Origin: CAVXEH01 sp963805305
GTDB lineage: Bacteria; Chloroflexota; Limnocylindria; QHBO01
Direction: 5' to 3'
Assembly: GCA_963805305.1 (NCBI GenBank)
Contig: CAWDTM010000005.1
Location: 36,827 to 100,826, forward strand
Length of the DNA stretch: 64,000 nt
In this document: in pieces, positions 61,405 to 64,000 of the stretch
How positions within the stretch are numbered: the first letter of the stretch is position 1
Layout of the letters: each line of letters begins with the position of its first letter
Made by a program: the position numbers and the translations under genes
The notes under the pieces: model-generated
The model's database searches: none
What the model was told of the DNA's origin: nothing
The model's input: the letters and a program-made list of their open reading frames with translations, nothing else

Positions 61405-63234
61405 TCAACGCACCGGGGCGACGATCACCCACTTCCCGTACCAGGCGCGATAGGCGGCTGCGGTGCCTGGACTGTACGGGTCGTCATACGGGCTGTCCGT
61501 GTAGGCGTAGGGCCGGAATCGATAGGACGTCGACCCGGATTTGAAGTTCTGAGCGGAGATCGCGTAGTTGCGCATGCCGTCGGACGCGAGCGGGTCCGTG
61601 AGGTAGATGGAGGTCACGGTGAAGGCACTCGATGTCGCCGGATCCAGCCCGGTTACCCGATAGCCATTCACGATCTGCGCGTGGCCACCGGCCCATCCCA
61701 GGAACCCGACCGGCTTGTTGTACGTGGCAACGGCCCTGACGATCGCCTTGACAGCATCGTCGTACGACGAGTACGCGAACACCTGGTAGGTCATCGCAGC
61801 CTGGGTCGTGTACGTGCCCCAGCCGTAGTAGTTGAGGCCGTTGCGCCAGCCGTTGGCGTCCACCCCCGGGTGCGAGGTCAGCTGGGTCATGTGACTCCGC
61901 TCCCATTGCAGCATGCTCTCTTCGGCGCTGTACGCAGTGGTCACGGTCCACCGAAAGCCTGTCCCGCGCGAGCCCTTGCTGGCCACGAAGTTCAGCATCA
62001 TCTGCGTGGAGGTGGGAACGCAGGCGGTGTAGTCCGGATCCTGGTACCTGACGAGAGCACCGTCGTAGAAGTTCTCCGAGAAGGTCGCCGCGCTGACCAG
62101 CAGAGCTCCGCTCACCGCCACCTTCGTGCCGTTGAGCGCCAGTTCGTATCGGTAGCAATAGTTGGGGCCGAAGCCCGTGATCGGGAACGGACTCCCGGAC
62201 GCGGCGACAGTCCACGCGACGCGCCATGTGACGCCGCTGCAGCTGCCGTTCACGGCTGTCGCAGCGAGCTCCGTGATGGTCCTGGCCCTCACGGCTCCGT
62301 GCTCCGACCAGTTGATCGAATGACTTCCTACGTGCTGGATCGTCGTCTTGTCGGGCACCGGGTACGTGAAGGTTGCGCTGGCCGGTGCCGGCGTGCTGGT
62401 CGGAGCAGTGGGCGCGGGCGTCGGGGTGGGCGCTACCGTCTGGACCGGCGCGGGCGTGACGGTGGGCGCTACCGTCTGGACCGGCGCGGGCGTCGGGGTG
62501 GGCGCTACCGTCTGGACCGGCGCGGGCGTCGGGGTGGGCGCTACCGTCTGGACCGGCGCGGGCGTGACGGTAGGCGCTACCGTCTGGACCGGCGCGGGCG
62601 TGAGGGTGACCCGGACTCCGGTTGCGGCGGGCATCCAGTACCCGGCCCAGATTCCGGCACTGACGTAGTAGTAGGTCTTTCCGGCGCGGGTCGCCTTCCG
62701 CGTGGCGGGTGCGCTGCTTGCGCGACTGAGGTGAGCGCGCCGACTACCGGTTACCGTGCCTGCGCTGCTGAAGCGGTAGCCCGTGTAGGTGCCTGCCGCG
62801 AAGGACAGCTTGGCGGAGATGACGCTGACGTTGGCCAGGGCCGTCGAGCCTGACGCGGCGGCCGCGGGCGTGAGGGTGACCCGGACTCCGGTTGCGGCGG
62901 GCATCCAGTACCCGGCCCAGATTCCGGCACTGACGTAGTAGTAGGTCTTTCCGGCGCGGGTCGCCTTCCGCGTGGCGGGTGCGCTGCTTGCGCGACTGAG
63001 GTGAGCGCGCCGACTACCGGTTACCGTGCCTGCGCTGCTGAAGCGGTAGCCCGTGTAGGTGCCTGCCGCGAAGGACAGCTTGGCGGAGATGACGCTGACG
63101 TTGGCCAGGGCCGTCGAGCCTGACGCGGCGGCCGCGGGGGTCGACCCCGGCGCCCCGCCAAGCAGGAGTCCCACCGCGAGCATCGGAGTCGATACAACAA
63201 CCCACCATCGACCCGGGATCCGAATACCGAGCAC
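61405..63234 (-). CDS. secreted C39-like cysteine peptidase family protein with N-terminal repeats
   Basis: The GTG at 63234 gives 609 residues. A signal sequence (WWVVVSTPMLAVGLLLGG) is followed by two identical 90-residue modules that include LSFAAGTYTGYRFSSAGTVT and AGKTYYYVSAGIWAGYWMPA. Next is a linker of five 12-residue TPAPVQTVAPT-type repeats, then a short region with FTYPVPDKTTIQHVGSHSIN. The C-terminal papain-like domain has the candidate catalytic Cys in CVPTSTQMML and His in GGHAQIVNGYRV. It is probably an extracellular peptidase or binding protein; the substrate is unknown. Confidence 0.8.
   Translation of the reverse strand: MLGIRIPGRWWVVVSTPMLAVGLLLGGAPGSTPAAAASGSTALANVSVISAKLSFAAGTYTGYRFSSAGTVTGSRRAHLSRASSAPATRKATRAGKTYYYVSAGIWAGYWMPAATGVRVTLTPAAAASGSTALANVSVISAKLSFAAGTYTGYRFSSAGTVTGSRRAHLSRASSAPATRKATRAGKTYYYVSAGIWAGYWMPAATGVRVTLTPAPVQTVAPTVTPAPVQTVAPTPTPAPVQTVAPTPTPAPVQTVAPTVTPAPVQTVAPTPTPAPTAPTSTPAPASATFTYPVPDKTTIQHVGSHSINWSEHGAVRARTITELAATAVNGSCSGVTWRVAWTVAASGSPFPITGFGPNYCYRYELALNGTKVAVSGALLVSAATFSENFYDGALVRYQDPDYTACVPTSTQMMLNFVASKGSRGTGFRWTVTTAYSAEESMLQWERSHMTQLTSHPGVDANGWRNGLNYYGWGTYTTQAAMTYQVFAYSSYDDAVKAIVRAVATYNKPVGFLGWAGGHAQIVNGYRVTGLDPATSSAFTVTSIYLTDPLASDGMRNYAISAQNFKSGSTSYRFRPYAYTDSPYDDPYSPGTAAAYRAWYGKWVIVAPVR
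62409..62600. repeat. 36-bp tandem repeats coding for a TPAPVQTVAPT linker
   Basis: Five near-identical 36-bp units start at 62430, 62466, 62502, 62538 and 62574, with a partial unit before them. They differ mainly at the codons giving TV or TP. They encode a Pro/Thr-rich, probably glycosylated or extended linker. Confidence 0.9.
62601..63137. repeat. perfect 270-bp tandem duplication
   Basis: Positions 62601-62867 and 62871-63137 are identical with an offset of 270 bp, a multiple of 3 that adds one 90-residue module. Such identity, including silent sites, shows a recent duplication or an assembly artefact. Confidence 0.9.
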
Positions 63235-63521
63235 GAGCAACCCCCCTCGCCATGCACATCGACGCTTCCCCGCGCCCCTGATGGGGCAGTCTCGGGCTCG
63301 CCTTGACAAGGGCAGTCTTCCCCCGCCGGCGGGGGAGGCCAATGTGCCTTCCGGCGGGCTGCCGCGCAGCCTACCGGGCCGTTTGTCACATTTCCGTGGC
63401 GGTTGGGAGGGCTTGCGACGTGTGTGGTCGGGAAGGTTCTACGACTGTGAGTGGTACGAACGGACGTGACGGACCCGGTTGCAGAAGCCGGGCCTCAGGC
63501 CAGGGGGATTGAGCGCACCGG

Positions 63522-63527
63522 TAGACT
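63522..63527 (+). promoter_or_regulatory. predicted -10 of the cupin gene
   Basis: TAGACT lies 39 nt upstream of the cupin ATG, which has a GGGAGG ribosome binding site. The rest of the gap (63235-63521) holds GC-rich inverted segments near 63319-63331 but no gene. Confidence 0.4.
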
Positions 63528-63566
63528 GATGACCGAGCGACAAGCATTCGCGAAGGGAGGCGAGCC

Positions 63567-63941
63567 ATGAGCGATGTGCCGCGCGCGGTTCCGCTGTCTG
63601 CGCTGATTGAACCGCCGGAGCTCCAGACCGCCGGGATGCGACGCGGGCAGGCGTTCGCCGGCGAAGACCGGTGGATCGGGTACGTCTCGACCACTCCCGG
63701 AGAGTGGAGCGGCTGGCACCACCATGGCGACCACGATACCTACTTCTACGTGCTTGCCGGGAGCATCGAGTTCGAGTATGGCCCCGAGCACGCCACCGCC
63801 GCTGTGGGGCTGCACGAGTTCGGCCACGTGCCGGCTCACGTGGTACACCGGGAACGGACCGGTCCCGGTCCCACGGGTGAGATCCTGCTGGTGCGCATCG
63901 GCCGCGGGCCGAGCGTGATCAACACCGGCGACCCGGGCTGA
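63567..63941 (+). CDS. cupin domain protein
   Basis: This 124-residue single-domain cupin has metal-binding motif 1, WHHHGDHDTYFYVLAGSIEFE (truncated here to its key part HHHxDHxxxYxxxG), near residue 50. Motif 2 is GLHEFGHVPAHVVHRE. The fold fits Cupin_2, which includes small dioxygenases, isomerases and sensors; no reaction can be assigned. GAAGGGAGG lies just before the ATG. The 59 bases after its stop to the window end hold nothing recognisable. Confidence 0.85.
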   Translation: MSDVPRAVPLSALIEPPELQTAGMRRGQAFAGEDRWIGYVSTTPGEWSGWHHHGDHDTYFYVLAGSIEFEYGPEHATAAVGLHEFGHVPAHVVHRERTGPGPTGEILLVRIGRGPSVINTGDPG

Positions 63942-64000
63942 ATCCCGGGTCCCGGCTTCGTCAGGGCGTCGCCGTCCGTGCCGCTTCCGGCGGGTCCACG

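Noticed and set aside
62409..62600. Repeat array as a CRISPR
   Set aside because: The 36-bp units are contiguous without spacers and encode in-frame TPAPVQTVAPT repeats of a secreted protein.

Overview
This window is high-GC bacterial chromosome, densely packed with genes on both strands. GTG, TTG and probably CTG starts are common, and many neighbouring genes overlap in ATGA or TGATG junctions. The gene families and order (secA-prfB-ftsEX-ctpA-smpB-ssrA; rplU-rpmA-rpmE-DUF1385-prfA-prmC-tsaC-rpiB; a full F1Fo operon; C39-like secreted proteins with TPAP repeats) suggest a Chloroflexota lineage, perhaps near Limnocylindria. That placement is inference from gene content only. No rRNA, tRNA, CRISPR array, insertion sequence or prophage was found. 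The one RNA gene recognised with certainty is tmRNA (ssrA).

Layout. 1-3.0 kb: the 5' part of murA (with Asp in place of the catalytic Cys), two small hypothetical genes, and a tandem pair of paralogous four-helix membrane proteins. 3.0-10.4 kb: a complete F1Fo ATP synthase operon on the minus strand (two AtpZ-like genes, then atpBEFHAGDC) in which atpH is split by a one-base frameshift. 10.4-13.6 kb: glyA, a two-domain acetyltransferase and an unrecognised gene. 13.6-25.8 kb: a xylose and sugar catabolism locus. xylAB is on the plus strand; a ROK repressor followed by a xylFHG-type ABC importer is on the minus strand. Near-identical 21-bp sites precede both units. A short-chain dehydrogenase, a Gfo/Idh/MocA oxidoreductase, a CRTAC1-like secreted protein and an aldose epimerase follow divergently.

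25.8-33.6 kb: a ten-gene minus-strand operon driven by a consensus promoter (TTGACA-17-TAGACT), running from ribosomal proteins L21, L27 and L31 through translation-termination genes to rpiB and a two-subunit aconitase X enzyme. 33.7-46.9 kb: an AI-2E-family permease, the cell-elongation genes mreD-mrdA-rodA, then parS-parA-parB-gyrB, two small genes, gyrA and prs. 47-57.7 kb: secA, a Cys-rich small protein overlapping prfB (with a programmed +1 frameshift), ftsEX, a membrane protein, a ctpA-type protease, smpB, a retropepsin-like protease and ssrA. Between ctpA and smpB lies a compact candidate regulatory RNA with its own promoter, a Shine-Dalgarno tract inside a hairpin, a 13-codon ORF and a terminator-like hairpin.

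57.7-64 kb: an accessory stretch holding a frameshifted small gene, a PadR regulator with a perfect palindrome inside its promoter, its membrane-protein partner, a lipoprotein, a small secreted protein, a large repeat-bearing C39-like secreted protein and a cupin.

Several genes (murA, the gene at 1408-1701, the acetyltransferase, rpiB, padR and possibly secA) have a TAnnnT -10 hexamer 6-10 nt before the start codon and no ribosome binding site. This suggests leaderless transcripts are common in this organism.
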